A stretch of DNA of 64,000 nucleotides from Bradyrhizobiaceae bacterium PARB1 (GTDB lineage Bacteria; Pseudomonadota; Alphaproteobacteria; Rhizobiales; Xanthobacteraceae): contig NKIY01000006.1 in NCBI GenBank assembly GCA_002256345.1, positions 248,001-312,000 of the forward strand, read 5' to 3'. Below, piece by piece: positions 8,683-17,744 of the stretch. Each line of letters starts with the position of its first letter. Position 1 is the first letter of the stretch. The notes below the pieces were generated by a model that ran no database searches, was not told the origin of the DNA, and saw nothing but the letters and a program-made list of their open reading frames with translations. The position numbers were made by a program, and so were the translations under genes.

Positions 8683-9660
8683 TCAGTGCTGGCTTTCGTA
8701 ATATAATGGCATGCTTCCCGGGCGGATCGCCCGTTCGGTGCGGCGTCCCATGAAATAGACGCCGCCTGCCGCGTCGGCCCGCGCGCGGGATTGGCTGAAG
8801 CGATCGAAGTAACGCAGCCAGAAGAACGGCAGCGTGGCGAGTCGCGAAAACTTGTCGCCGGCCCCGAGGGCGCGCGAGAAATAACGGATCGACCACAGTA
8901 GCGCAACGCCAGGGCCGGTGACGGCACCGGCCTCGATCTCGTCGAACTTGCGGAACAACCAACGATGGCCGCTGCGCGTGAAGCGCGAGAAGTCATAAGC
9001 GCGCTCGTGCACCTGTTGCATGAACGGCGTCTCCGCATAGACGAGACCCCGCGGTTTCAGCACGCGGTGAATCTCGGTGGCCACTGTCGCCGGTTCCAGC
9101 ACATGTTCGAGCACGGCCTGAATCCAGACGCCGTCGAAGGTCATATCGTGGAACGGCAGTCGATGCGCATCTGCGACGAGTACGGTGTTGTCGGACGAGA
9201 ATACGTCGCTGCCCACCACGTCGATATCGGGATCGTCATAAAGCTCATGCGAGCCGGCACCGATGGTCGCGCCGCCGATCACGAGCACCACGGGATGTGG
9301 ATTGTCCCGTTTCAGCTTCTCGATGAATTTCTGGCAGTTGTCGGCGGCAACTGGATTGCCGCCGAAGGTGAGGCGATGCAGGCGCGAGCCGAGCGAGCGG
9401 CCGGTGGTGTCGCGGCGGAGTGCCGAGCCGTGCGCACGACGATACATCGCGCGATCGAATACACTTTCCTCGAAATCGATCAGCACCGGTTGGCCATCGA
9501 CCATCGGAAAGCCGTCGGTCGAGTAATCGCAGCGGTAGTTCACGCAGGAGGGCTTGGCATGAATGTCGGAGATCGGCGAGCCGCAACGCGGGCAGCGCAT
9601 CCGTTCCTTCCAGTTCGGCGAGATGGCAAGTCTGTCCACGCTTTGCAGTTTTACGACCAT
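8683..9660 (-). CDS. Class I SAM-dependent methyltransferase with N-terminal zinc ribbon
   Basis: 325 residues from the ATG at 9660 (MVVKLQSVDRL); a TTG at 9756 in frame would add 32 residues of non-conserved sequence. Residues about 20-50 form a Trm112-like ribbon (CPRCGSP, then CVNYRCDYS). The methyltransferase core follows: VVLVIGGATIGAG as a degenerate motif I, VVGSDVF, DAHRLPFHDMTFDGVWIQAVLEHV and HRVLKPRGLVYAETPF. This ribbon-plus-UbiE/Met11 arrangement is common near surface-polysaccharide genes, but the substrate is unknown. Confidence 0.8.
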   Translation of the reverse strand: MVVKLQSVDRLAISPNWKERMRCPRCGSPISDIHAKPSCVNYRCDYSTDGFPMVDGQPVLIDFEESVFDRAMYRRAHGSALRRDTTGRSLGSRLHRLTFGGNPVAADNCQKFIEKLKRDNPHPVVLVIGGATIGAGSHELYDDPDIDVVGSDVFSSDNTVLVADAHRLPFHDMTFDGVWIQAVLEHVLEPATVATEIHRVLKPRGLVYAETPFMQQVHERAYDFSRFTRSGHRWLFRKFDEIEAGAVTGPGVALLWSIRYFSRALGAGDKFSRLATLPFFWLRYFDRFSQSRARADAAGGVYFMGRRTERAIRPGSMPLYYESQH

Positions 9661-9871
9661 CGTCAGATTTATCCTGCATGTCTGTCGGGTGAGCCGAATG
9701 CGGGGAGGCGTCGATCTGTTCCCTTGCGGCACTTTCGCGAGAGGGTTCTCAGACAAGAATGCGGCGAGATATGGTTAAAGTCCTCCGGGGGCCGTTAGGA
9801 ACTCGTTAACCATAAATCTCCTTAATGCGCGGGCGCTGTTCGCGAGGAAACGGCGCGAGAGGCGGGAGATA

Positions 9872-10078
9872 ATGGGCATCATCATCAAGTTCCCGGCGGA
9901 TGCGGCAGCGCGCCGACTGGGCGTGGATGTGCCCTCGCAACCTCGCGAGACATCAGCAAAAATCGTGATTCTTCCGGTCATTCGTATCGAACGTCATGTC
10001 GATGACAGGAATGGCGGTTGCGGTCCGGAAGAAGGCACTGCGCCGGGCCGTCGCCGCAAGCGTCGCGCGCGATCCTGA
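9872..10078 (+). CDS. Small conserved-looking basic protein (68 aa)
   Basis: ATG at 9872 preceded by GCGGGAG. The sequence begins GIIIKFPADAAARRLG, has a short hydrophobic segment (KIVILPVIRIER) and ends in a strongly basic tail (GRRRKRRARS). This pattern resembles small hypothetical proteins of Bradyrhizobium relatives, but I rely on memory of their style rather than a search. It is not membrane-spanning and could bind nucleic acid through its tail. It ends 16 bases before the next start. Confidence 0.55.
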   Translation: MGIIIKFPADAAARRLGVDVPSQPRETSAKIVILPVIRIERHVDDRNGGCGPEEGTAPGRRRKRRARS

Positions 10079-10094
10079 TCGCGGAACCTGCAAC

Positions 10095-10874
10095 ATGTCG
10101 ATGATATCAACACCGAACCGCACGCCGCTTCGGCGCAGGATGCCAATTCTTGTAGCTGTCATGCTGCTCGGCACGACACTCGGTGGTTGTGCAGGCGGGG
10201 ATTTCGGCCGCACGCGAAACAACGCCGTTACCGACGACATGCATCGCTGGGTCGGTATCGAGGCGACCGGCAGCGTCGGTCTCAAATCATCCGAGTTCCA
10301 GCTCACCGATCTCGAACGACAATTGCGCGATCAGGCCTATCCGCTGATCGAGCCGCCGCATTCGCGTCCGCTGTGGAAGAGTGTGTTCGGTGATTACAAG
10401 CCGATCGAGGCGCCGTGGAGGCAGAATGTCGTATTCGATCGCACGGCCTACGGAAAGCTTCTGATCGACGAGCCGCACCGCTCGCATTCATCGCGCTACG
10501 CGGTGTTGATGGACGATGTGCGCAACGACATCCTGCGCTTCGAAGGCTTCTATGCCACGGCGATGCGTGTGACCGAACTCGATCGCAAGCGTGCGGCCAG
10601 CCTCAAGCTGGTATCTGGCCTGCAACCGAATGAACGTCTCGATGCCAATGCGCGCATGGACGAGAATGCGTTGATCGTGCAGTGGGTCGAGCAATGCCTG
10701 CAGCGCCGCGTGTCGTCCTACAAATGGGCGTTGGAACGCCTTGTGATCCACGCGCCGGACAACACGGCCGCAAGCGCCGATATGCTGATCAACGAGCTCG
10801 CATCGCAGGCCAATGCGGCAGCGGGTACGCTGGTGTCCGCGCGTCCGGGCAGGGCGCTCCGCGTCGGCGGATAA
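10095..10874 (+). CDS. Putative lipoprotein (hypothetical)
   Basis: 259 residues from the ATG at 10095. A signal peptide with a lipobox is clear: MPILVAVMLLGTTLGGCAGG, with the lipidated Cys at about residue 34. The mature part is soluble, rich in charged residues and helical (FQLTDLERQLRDQAYPLIEPPH; RYAVLMDDVRNDILRFEGFYATAMRV). A longer frame from 9996 overlaps the preceding small gene and has no lipoprotein features. The family is unrecognised. The start has a weak ribosome site, so translation may depend on the upstream small gene. Confidence 0.75.
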   Translation: MSMISTPNRTPLRRRMPILVAVMLLGTTLGGCAGGDFGRTRNNAVTDDMHRWVGIEATGSVGLKSSEFQLTDLERQLRDQAYPLIEPPHSRPLWKSVFGDYKPIEAPWRQNVVFDRTAYGKLLIDEPHRSHSSRYAVLMDDVRNDILRFEGFYATAMRVTELDRKRAASLKLVSGLQPNERLDANARMDENALIVQWVEQCLQRRVSSYKWALERLVIHAPDNTAASADMLINELASQANAAAGTLVSARPGRALRVGG

Positions 10875-10878
10875 CTGT

Positions 10879-10906
10879 AGGACGGATTACGCTTCGCTAA
10901 TCCGTC
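10879..10906. terminator. Strong hairpin between convergent genes, also encoding a protein C-terminus
   Basis: GGACGGATTA (10879-10888) pairs perfectly with TAATCCGTCC (10897-10906) across an 8-base loop. There is no T-run, so it may act through stem strength or as a REP-like element. The last codons and stop of the leftward sterol-desaturase gene lie inside it, giving the C-terminus GRISEA. Confidence 0.55.
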
Positions 10907-11879
10907 CGACAGCAGGTGCGCTTGCCGTCTCATTTGCGCTCTTGCCGTCCTCATCACCACTCTCCACCCGCTGCCCCAGGATCTGCCGTGCGCCCTTGCG
11001 TGAAAATGGTTGCACGATCTGGCCGATGAAATCCGGTGCCACCTTGCCGCTGATGCCGAGCCGGTCCGGCGAGGCCTTGCCCGGATTGAGATAGGTGCCG
11101 AACACATGATCCCAGATCATGATGTTTTCGCAATAATTGCTGTTGCCCTCTTTCAGCGTCTTCGAGTGGTGCCAGCGATGCAGTTTCGGCGTCGCAAATA
11201 CCGGATCGAATAGCGCGGTGCGCGTTTCCACATTGCAATGGGTCAGCAATCCGGTGATTGCCGTCACTGCGCCGACCCACAAGAACACCTGGAGCGGCGC
11301 GTCGAGCAGATAAAGCGGAGCCTGGCTCAGCGCCATCTTGATCAGCGAGTCCACGGCATGGAAACGGCCGGTATTCACGACCCAGAGGCGGACGACGCTG
11401 TGGTGAAGCGCATGGAAGCGCCAGAAGAACAGATTTTCGTGCGCTATGCGATGCGACCAGTAGAGGCCGAACTCGGCAATCGCCAGCGCGAGCACGACTT
11501 GCGCAATGAGCGGCCAATGCGTCGGCCAGAGCTGCGAGACGTGTTCATCTGTGCGAGTTGCGGTTGCGACCGCCATCGGAACGATCGACGTGGCGGCGAC
11601 AGCAAGCTGCGCGGCGCCCTTGGTGAGCAATGTGTGTCCGATATCGTTCAGCATTTCGCCGTCATGTTCGAGCCATTCCGCCCGATGCGGGGTGGCTCGC
11701 TCAAGCAGGACGATCGCGCCAAGCAGCGCTGCATAGACAGCGTTGAACCACATGATGGGTGCGTTGCTGGCAAAAGCGAAACCGGCGCCGATGAGCGCGC
11801 CGAAATAGAGCAGCGGCCACCAGAGGAAAGAGAGGAGATAGGAGAAGGTCGTTTCCGCCGTGGCCTGATCGTGATGCAT
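10887..11879 (-). CDS. Sterol desaturase / fatty acid hydroxylase family protein
   Basis: 330 residues from the ATG at 11879 (MHHDQATAE); another ATG at 11930 would add 17 residues. Membrane segments lie at about residues 10-35, 35-55, 80-100, 120-145 and 200-220. The di-iron histidine motifs are present: SHRIAHE, HALHHS and HRWHHS, with a further TGRFH. These membrane enzymes hydroxylate or desaturate sterols, carotenoids or fatty acyl chains using O2; hopanoid or lipid modification would be plausible in this group. The C-terminus is encoded by an intergenic hairpin. Confidence 0.87.
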   Translation of the reverse strand: MHHDQATAETTFSYLLSFLWWPLLYFGALIGAGFAFASNAPIMWFNAVYAALLGAIVLLERATPHRAEWLEHDGEMLNDIGHTLLTKGAAQLAVAATSIVPMAVATATRTDEHVSQLWPTHWPLIAQVVLALAIAEFGLYWSHRIAHENLFFWRFHALHHSVVRLWVVNTGRFHAVDSLIKMALSQAPLYLLDAPLQVFLWVGAVTAITGLLTHCNVETRTALFDPVFATPKLHRWHHSKTLKEGNSNYCENIMIWDHVFGTYLNPGKASPDRLGISGKVAPDFIGQIVQPFSRKGARQILGQRVESGDEDGKSANETASAPAVGRISEA

Positions 11880-12033
11880 GGGATTTCCGCTTCGGGCGAT
11901 TCGCCGTGTCATGTGCTCGACACGCAGCATCGCCGATGCGGATTGCAGGCAGATTACGTGGACCCGGTTCCTGGACGTTTTCCATGCGGGAAAAGGTCAC
12001 GGGAGGGCGAGTGATCCCGCCAGATGCCAGCAG

Positions 12034-12612
12034 CTACCGCTTCCCCTTTGTCGGCGCAGCCGGCGGATCGGTCTGGACACGGCAGTTCGAGGCGGCGAGA
12101 GAGGCCTGCGCCTGGATCATCAGGCCGGGCTCTGCAGCCAGTGCCTTCAGCACGATCAGGCCGGTTTCGCTCGGCGAGTCGATGATCAGCCGGTCGGCGG
12201 CGGTGACATCCTCTTCTTCCGGCAATGCCTCGTGCTGCGCTTCGGTCATCAAGTCGAGTTCGATGACACGGCGCCCGGCGGAGCGGTCGTTGATGGCATA
12301 ATAGGCGACGTCGCTGCGCGTATAGAAGGACACGGATGTGTAGGACTGGCTCACCGGCACCGTCAGCTTGATCGGTCCCTTGGACAGATCGTAGCGGCAC
12401 ACCGCCATGGCGAAGGCGGGGTCCATGAAGGGCAGCAGCGCATTGGTCGGATTGGTCTGCGCCAGCGGTGTCACCGCGTTTTCCTTGGTCACCGCAGCCA
12501 GCCGCGAATACGCATCCTGCGTGGCAATGCGCGGCAGCGCCAGCACGCTGACGAGATGCACCGCGCCGCCGAGTAGCACGCCGCCGATGACGGTAAACAG
12601 CAGGCGGATCAT
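12034..12612 (-). CDS. DUF1254 domain-containing exported protein
   Basis: 192 residues with an N-terminal signal or anchor helix (LLFTVIGGVLLGGAVHLVSVLALP). The mature part matches the DUF1254 half of the DUF1254/DUF1214 family: ATQDAYSRLAAVTKENAV, FMDPAFAMAVCRYDLSKGPIKLTVP and SYTSVSFYTRSDVAYYAINDR. In other bacteria both domains are often fused in one protein; here they are separate genes overlapping by four bases (stop of the DUF1214 gene over this ATG). Role unknown. Confidence 0.85.
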   Translation of the reverse strand: MIRLLFTVIGGVLLGGAVHLVSVLALPRIATQDAYSRLAAVTKENAVTPLAQTNPTNALLPFMDPAFAMAVCRYDLSKGPIKLTVPVSQSYTSVSFYTRSDVAYYAINDRSAGRRVIELDLMTEAQHEALPEEEDVTAADRLIIDSPSETGLIVLKALAAEPGLMIQAQASLAASNCRVQTDPPAAPTKGKR

Positions 12613-13190
12613 GACGGGCAGCCCACCGTGGCGATGGCCGGCATCGGCGCGTCCTTCTGGCTTCGGGTGGCGACGCCAACGGGTGTATCGTAGAGGCGCA
12701 GCGCCAGCACGTAGCGATCGATGGCGCTGGTTGGCAGCCAGTTGCCGGCGCGCGACCGCGCGGCGATGCGAACCTCGAAGGCGCCGTCAGCGCTGCGCAC
12801 CACTTCCTGGCTGGTGAAGCCGTAGCGGTCCAGCGTGTTGGCGACGAGACGGCCTTTGGTGTCGTACAGCGTCAGTGTCCAGAAGCGAGCGGGCGGGGTG
12901 ACACCGCTGATCACGACATCGCAGCGGCCGTCGAGCGGCTTCTTGTTGTCGTCGGTCGTGGCCGTGAAGGTGATGCCGTCGCCGGTGCCGATCGGGAGTT
13001 CGCCGGAACGCGCGACGCTGGCGCGGGCATAGGGATCGATCTCGTTCGAACCGCTGCGTGGCCGCGCAGTCCACGAACCGATGGTGAGTGTACCGAGATC
13101 GACGCCGCGGGTAGCCGTCGTCCAGGTCAGGCCGAGGCCGACGCCGGCTGCGATTGCGAGCGCCAGAAGCGTGAGGAAGATCAGCCGCAC
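12609..13190 (-). CDS. DUF1214 domain-containing exported protein
   Basis: 193 residues. The N-terminus MRLIFLTLLALAIAAGVGLGLTW is a signal or anchor helix. The body has the DUF1214 pattern: NEIDPYARASVARSGELPIGTGDGITFTA, GVTPPARFWTLTLYDTKGRLVAN, AIDRYVLALRLYDTPVGV. It is translationally coupled to the downstream DUF1254 gene through a four-base overlap and is presumably its partner in the cell envelope. A long palindromic repeat (13236-13363) lies just upstream. Confidence 0.85.
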   Translation of the reverse strand: MRLIFLTLLALAIAAGVGLGLTWTTATRGVDLGTLTIGSWTARPRSGSNEIDPYARASVARSGELPIGTGDGITFTATTDDNKKPLDGRCDVVISGVTPPARFWTLTLYDTKGRLVANTLDRYGFTSQEVVRSADGAFEVRIAARSRAGNWLPTSAIDRYVLALRLYDTPVGVATRSQKDAPMPAIATVGCPS

Positions 13191-13235
13191 GTCGCCACCA
13201 CTATTTGTTCAAAACGAAGCTCAGCTTGACGAAAC

Positions 13236-13363
13236 CGTGTCCCGGACGCGATGCGGCATGCTTCATGCCGCTTCGCAGAGCCGGGACCGTACCAGGCTCC
13301 GGAGTATGTGGCGGTCCCGGCTGTGCGAAGCGGCACTTCGCGCCGCATCGCGTCCGGGACACG
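13236..13363. repeat. REP-like palindromic element, copy 1
   Basis: The outer 22 bases (13236-13257) are perfectly complementary to 13342-13363; both contain the core GTCCCGGACGCG / CGCGTCCGGGAC. Internal AAGCGGC/GCCGCTT and CCGGGAC/GTCCCGG segments would make smaller hairpins. Related elements occur at 21147-21222 and 55117-55238. Such repeats are typical intergenic elements in this bacterial group. Confidence 0.85.
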
Positions 13364-13392
13364 ATCCCATCGAGATGACATGCGCTCAAGCA

Positions 13393-15678
13393 TCAATTCT
13401 TGCGGGTGGGAGCAGGGTTGGGCTTTGCGGAAGCGTCGCCTGCCGCCGCATAGTTTTCAGGGAAGGCGAGCGTGGTCGAGGCGCGCGGCTTCGTTGGCTC
13501 TTCCTTGGCGGAGGTGTTGCCGATCGTGCGTCCGGCATCGTCCAGCATCTTTTCCACGCGCAGCAGGATATCGGCGCCGCGCCGCGTCAGCACCGGCGGC
13601 GGGCCGGGCTTCTGCTCCTGCGCATTCGCCGCCATCGTGGACGAGGTCGCGGCAGCCGGGTTGCGCGTGCCCATGCCGACGCCCGGGAGTTCGCGCACCT
13701 CGATGCCCTGATGCGCGGCTACCATGATGTCGTGCCAGGTCTGCGCAGGCAGCGAGCCGCCGGTCATGCGGTTGGTCGGCGAATAGTCGTCATTGCCGTA
13801 CCAGACGGCGGCAGCGAAGTTGCCAGTGTAGCCGACGAACCATGCGTCGCGATAGGCATTGGTGGTGCCGGTCTTGCCGGCCGTGGGGATGCCATCGAGC
13901 GCAGCGCGGCGCGCCGTGCCTTCGCTCACTACGTGGCTCATCATCTCCGCCATGTCGGCCGCAACGGAGGCCGGAATCGCCTGGGTCGGCTTCGGTCCGT
14001 CGCGGTCATAGCGCCAGACGAGGTCGCCCGCACCGGTGCGGACTTCCAGCACGGCATGCGGCGACACCGCACGGCCCTTGTTGGGGAAGGTGACATAGGC
14101 GGTCGCGTGTTCGAGGACCGAGACTTCGGTGGAGCCGATCGGCAGCGACGGCGTGTCGAGCAACGGCGCCTTGATGCCGAATTTACGCGCAGTCTCGACG
14201 ATCTTGGCGCGCCCCGCTTTCGGGCTGCCCTTGCCGAGCGCGATAGAGAGTTTCACCGGGACCACATTGATCGAGCGCGTGATCGCCTGCGTCAGCGTGA
14301 CATTGCCGGAATAGGAGTGGCCATAATTTTGCGGGCACCAGTTGCCGATGCAGACGGGGCCGTCGAGGATCACCGATTTCGGCGTGTAACCGTTCAGCAG
14401 CGCTGTCGTGTAGACATAAGGCTTGAATGACGAACCGGGCTGACGCATCGCGTCCACCGCGCGGTTAAACTGGCTGGCGCCATAGTCGCGGCCGCCCACC
14501 ATAGCGCGGATGCCGCCATCGAGATCGGCGACGACGGTGGCGGCTTGCGTCGCATGATAGTCGCGACCGAACTGGCGGAGCTGGTTTTCAACGGCAGCCT
14601 CGGCGGCGCGCTGCACATTCATGTCGATGGCGGTGCGCACCACGAAGACGCGCTCCACATAGGACTTCGGAAACGTATCGACGAGCCGGCGCATCTCGTC
14701 GAAGGCCCAGTCGAGATAATAGTTCGGCGACACTTCCTGACGGCGATCGACCGCGACCGCCGGATTGCGGCGGGCACCGAACACCTGGCCCTCGGTCATG
14801 AAGCCGGCGTCGACCATATTGTCGAGCACCTGATTGGCGCGGGCACGTGCGGCGGGCAGGTTGATATGCGGTGCGTATTTGGTTGGCGCCTTGAACAGGC
14901 CAGCGAGCATCGCGGCTTCCGCCAGCGTGACATCGCGCGCCGACTTGTTGAAGTAGAAATGCGCGGCGCCGTCGACGCCGAAGGTGCCGCCGCCCATATA
15001 GGCGCGGTCCAGATAGAGCTTCAGAATCTCGTTCTTGGTCAGGCGGGTCTCGAGCCAGATGGCGAGAAACGCTTCGTTGACCTTGCGCTCGATGGTGCGC
15101 TCATTGGTCAGGAACAGGTTCTTGGCGAGCTGCTGCGAGATCGACGAGCCGCCCTGGCGCACGCCGCCGGCCTGCGCATTGGTCACGAGCGCGCGCGCGG
15201 TGCCGGCGATGTCGATGCCGAAATGATCGTAGAAGCGGCGGTCCTCGGTGGCGAGCGTTGCCTTGATCAGATTGTCGGGGAAGTCTTCCAGCGGAATCGA
15301 GTCATTGTGCTTGATGCCGCGGCTGCCGATCGGATTGCCGTAGCGGTCGAGGAAGGTAACGGCGAGATCGGACTTCTTCAGCCAGTCTTCATCGGCAGTT
15401 TCGCGGAACGCGGGTTGGGCGAGGGCGAGCATCAACACCAGGCCGCCGAGACCGAGGGTGGCGGCTTCGGATAACGGCTCGATGAACAGCCAGCGCTTCC
15501 AGCTCCCCACATGGAACCGGTCCATGAATGTCGAGTAGCGCTCCCAGAGCTCGCGGGTGCCGCGCCCGGAGGAGAACAGGCCGGAATCGATGCGCGCGTC
15601 GAGATCCAGCAGGAAATGCCGGACTTTCATGATCCACTTCGACGGGTCGATCTTCGCCACCTGGGGCCTTGGTTTCAT
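13393..15678 (-). CDS. mrcA: Penicillin-binding protein 1A (bifunctional transglycosylase/transpeptidase)
   Basis: 761 residues. A cytoplasmic N-terminus is followed by one membrane helix near residues 70-90. The GT51 glycosyltransferase domain has Glu145 in TLATEDRRFYDHFG and the QGGSSISQQLAKN motif at 175-187. The transpeptidase domain has the three penicillin-binding motifs: SSFK (416-419), SIN (469-471) and KTG (602-604). It polymerises and cross-links peptidoglycan in the periplasm. The C-terminal 80 residues are Pro/Ala-rich and disordered. It is monocistronic, in the usual length range for the family. Confidence 0.95.
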   Translation of the reverse strand: MKPRPQVAKIDPSKWIMKVRHFLLDLDARIDSGLFSSGRGTRELWERYSTFMDRFHVGSWKRWLFIEPLSEAATLGLGGLVLMLALAQPAFRETADEDWLKKSDLAVTFLDRYGNPIGSRGIKHNDSIPLEDFPDNLIKATLATEDRRFYDHFGIDIAGTARALVTNAQAGGVRQGGSSISQQLAKNLFLTNERTIERKVNEAFLAIWLETRLTKNEILKLYLDRAYMGGGTFGVDGAAHFYFNKSARDVTLAEAAMLAGLFKAPTKYAPHINLPAARARANQVLDNMVDAGFMTEGQVFGARRNPAVAVDRRQEVSPNYYLDWAFDEMRRLVDTFPKSYVERVFVVRTAIDMNVQRAAEAAVENQLRQFGRDYHATQAATVVADLDGGIRAMVGGRDYGASQFNRAVDAMRQPGSSFKPYVYTTALLNGYTPKSVILDGPVCIGNWCPQNYGHSYSGNVTLTQAITRSINVVPVKLSIALGKGSPKAGRAKIVETARKFGIKAPLLDTPSLPIGSTEVSVLEHATAYVTFPNKGRAVSPHAVLEVRTGAGDLVWRYDRDGPKPTQAIPASVAADMAEMMSHVVSEGTARRAALDGIPTAGKTGTTNAYRDAWFVGYTGNFAAAVWYGNDDYSPTNRMTGGSLPAQTWHDIMVAAHQGIEVRELPGVGMGTRNPAAATSSTMAANAQEQKPGPPPVLTRRGADILLRVEKMLDDAGRTIGNTSAKEEPTKPRASTTLAFPENYAAAGDASAKPNPAPTRKN

Positions 15679-15885
15679 TGCAGCGGAAGCTTCGCCTGAA
15701 CGGTCAAAGCCGGCGTCTGTTGCGGAATCATTACGGCATCCCGGCGGCAGTGTTGCGGTACGGGAGACTCGTCAAATTTTAGCTGAGCAGGGCCGATAAA
15801 CCAATGGTGCGCCAGTACAATTGCTGCTCAGGGCTAACGCCGCTAGAAGGGCGTTTCGCCCCCATGATTGGACTTATTCGAACAG

Positions 15886-16398
15886 ATGACCGCGCGTCCG
15901 CCCCGTCCCTCCGCGCAGCAGGGAATGTTCTGGAAAACCAAGACGTTGGAAGAGATGTCCGACGCCGAATGGGAGAGCCTGTGCGACGGCTGCGGGCGCT
16001 GCTGCCTGAACAAGCTGGAAGACGAGGATACCGGCCGGATCTACTACACCCACATCTCCTGCAAGCTCCTCGATGCCAACCTATGTGCCTGCAAGGACTA
16101 CCCAAATCGCTCCGATCAGGTGCCTGATTGCGTCCGCCTGACGCCGGACAATGTGCGCAGCCTGAGCTGGCTGCCGCATAGCTGCGGCTACAAGCTGGCT
16201 GCGGAAAAGCGCGATCTTTATTGGTGGCATCCGCTGATTTCCGGCAGCCGCGAGACCGTGCATGAAGCTGGGGTCTCGGTTCGCGGGCGCGTCGAGGCGA
16301 GCGAGGAAACGGTGCCGGACGAGGAACTCGAGGACCATATCGTGTCCTGGCCCGCGCAATTGCCGCGCAAGGCGAAGCTGAAGAAGCGACCCGCCTAG
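15886..16398 (+). CDS. YcgN-family (UPF0260) cysteine-cluster protein
   Basis: 170 residues from the ATG at 15886; a TTG at 15868 is also in frame. The conserved cysteines are visible: [31 protein letters not shown], and one in PDCVRLTP and one in SCGYKLA. The pattern is that of the zinc- or iron-binding CxxCxxxCC family. [26 protein letters not shown] is a family hallmark. The role is unknown. A GCGCGG/CCGCGC hairpin (16398-16420) follows directly. Confidence 0.88.
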   Translation: MTARPPRPSAQQGMFWKTKTLEEMSDAEWESLCDGCGRCCLNKLEDEDTGRIYYTHISCKLLDANLCACKDYPNRSDQVPDCVRLTPDNVRSLSWLPHSCGYKLAAEKRDLYWWHPLISGSRETVHEAGVSVRGRVEASEETVPDEELEDHIVSWPAQLPRKAKLKKRPA

Positions 16399-16506
16399 CG
16401 CGGAGTGTCGCACCCCGCGCGATTACGCCACAGTCCACTTCACGATACCCGTTGAGCGTGTGTAGAGTGCCCTCCGCAAAAGGACACCTTAAGGTGGAGT
16501 GCGTGC

Positions 16507-17700
16507 TTGGGGGATGCCGTGCCGGATGCGCCAGTTGCTGCGGACTCGCCGGTCACCGTCATTCCCGGCGAGATCGATGAGCCGATCGAGGAAACGCCTG
16601 CGCTGTGTCTGTCCGGCGGCGGCTATCGGGCGATGGTGTTCCATATCGGCGTTATATGGCGACTCTATGAGGCCGGGCTGCTCGGCAAGATCGCACGCAT
16701 TTCCAGCGTGTCCGGCGGATCGATCACCGCCGCCTTTCTCGGCATGAAATGGTCGCGGATCGATTTTACGACCTCCGACGTCAATCACAGTTTCATCCGC
16801 GAATTCGTCACGCCGCTGCGGAAATTTGCGGGCACCTCGATCGATATCAAGTCGGTGATCCTCGGCGCGCTGTTGCCGGGCACTGTCGGCGATCGCATCG
16901 CGAGCGCCTATGACGCCGCGCTGTTCGAAGGCAATACATTGCAGGCGCTGCCCGATGCGCCGCGCTTCGTGATCAATGCCACCAACGTACAGTCCGGCGT
17001 GCTCTGCCGTTTCACCAAGCGCTACATGTGGGACTATCGCGTCGGCAGGATCGACGCCGGCAAAATGAAGGTCACGCTGGCGCAGGCGGTGGCCGCGTCG
17101 TCGTCATTTCCGCCGGTGCTTTCGCCGTTTCAACTGCAGGTGCAGCAGGACGATTTCGTGCCGCGCTCGGGCATGGATCTGCAACGCCCGCCATTCACCA
17201 CCGGCATGGTTCTCACCGATGGTGGCGTCTACGACAATCTCGGTCTCGAAACCGCCTGGAAACGCCACAGGACCGTTTTCGTCAGCGATGCCGGCGGCAA
17301 GACCAAGGCCGAGGAAGCGCCGAAGCACGACTGGCCGCGGCATTCCTACCGGGTGCTCAATCTGATCGACAGCCAGGTCCGCGCGCTGCGCAGCCGGCAG
17401 GTCATCGATTCCCTGAAGCTCTCTCGCAAGGAGCCGGCCAGCGCGCGTGCGCGCAAAGGCGCGCTGTGGGGCATCCGCACCGATATCGCGGATTTCAAGC
17501 TGCACGATGCCTTGCCGTGTCCGCACGCGCGCACCATGGCGCTGGCCGAGATTCCGACCCGGCTGAAGCGGCTCGACGATTTCACCCAGGAGCGCCTGAT
17601 CAATTGGGGCTACGCGATCTGCGACGCAGCGCTGCGCGCCTATTTCGATCCGTCGATCAAGGCGCCCGTCGATTTTCCGTATCCGGCCGCAAAAGTGTGA
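16507..17700 (+). CDS. Patatin-like phospholipase
   Basis: 397 residues from a TTG at 16507, supported by AAGGTGGAG at 16490-16498 eight bases upstream. The patatin domain is complete: oxyanion loop CLSGGGYRAMVFH, nucleophile elbow SSVSGGSITA and the dyad Asp in TDGGVYDNLG. Such enzymes hydrolyse acyl chains from phospholipids, and many bacterial examples are toxins or anti-phage effectors that attack the cell's own membrane. There is no signal peptide or membrane segment. It starts a tight operon with a subtilisin-like protease 44 bases downstream and an MBL hydrolase, which suggests a joint function. Confidence 0.92.
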   Translation: MGDAVPDAPVAADSPVTVIPGEIDEPIEETPALCLSGGGYRAMVFHIGVIWRLYEAGLLGKIARISSVSGGSITAAFLGMKWSRIDFTTSDVNHSFIREFVTPLRKFAGTSIDIKSVILGALLPGTVGDRIASAYDAALFEGNTLQALPDAPRFVINATNVQSGVLCRFTKRYMWDYRVGRIDAGKMKVTLAQAVAASSSFPPVLSPFQLQVQQDDFVPRSGMDLQRPPFTTGMVLTDGGVYDNLGLETAWKRHRTVFVSDAGGKTKAEEAPKHDWPRHSYRVLNLIDSQVRALRSRQVIDSLKLSRKEPASARARKGALWGIRTDIADFKLHDALPCPHARTMALAEIPTRLKRLDDFTQERLINWGYAICDAALRAYFDPSIKAPVDFPYPAAKV

Positions 17701-17744
17701 GGCGGCGCATCGACGACTGTTGAGACAACCATTGGGGGCAGTGG

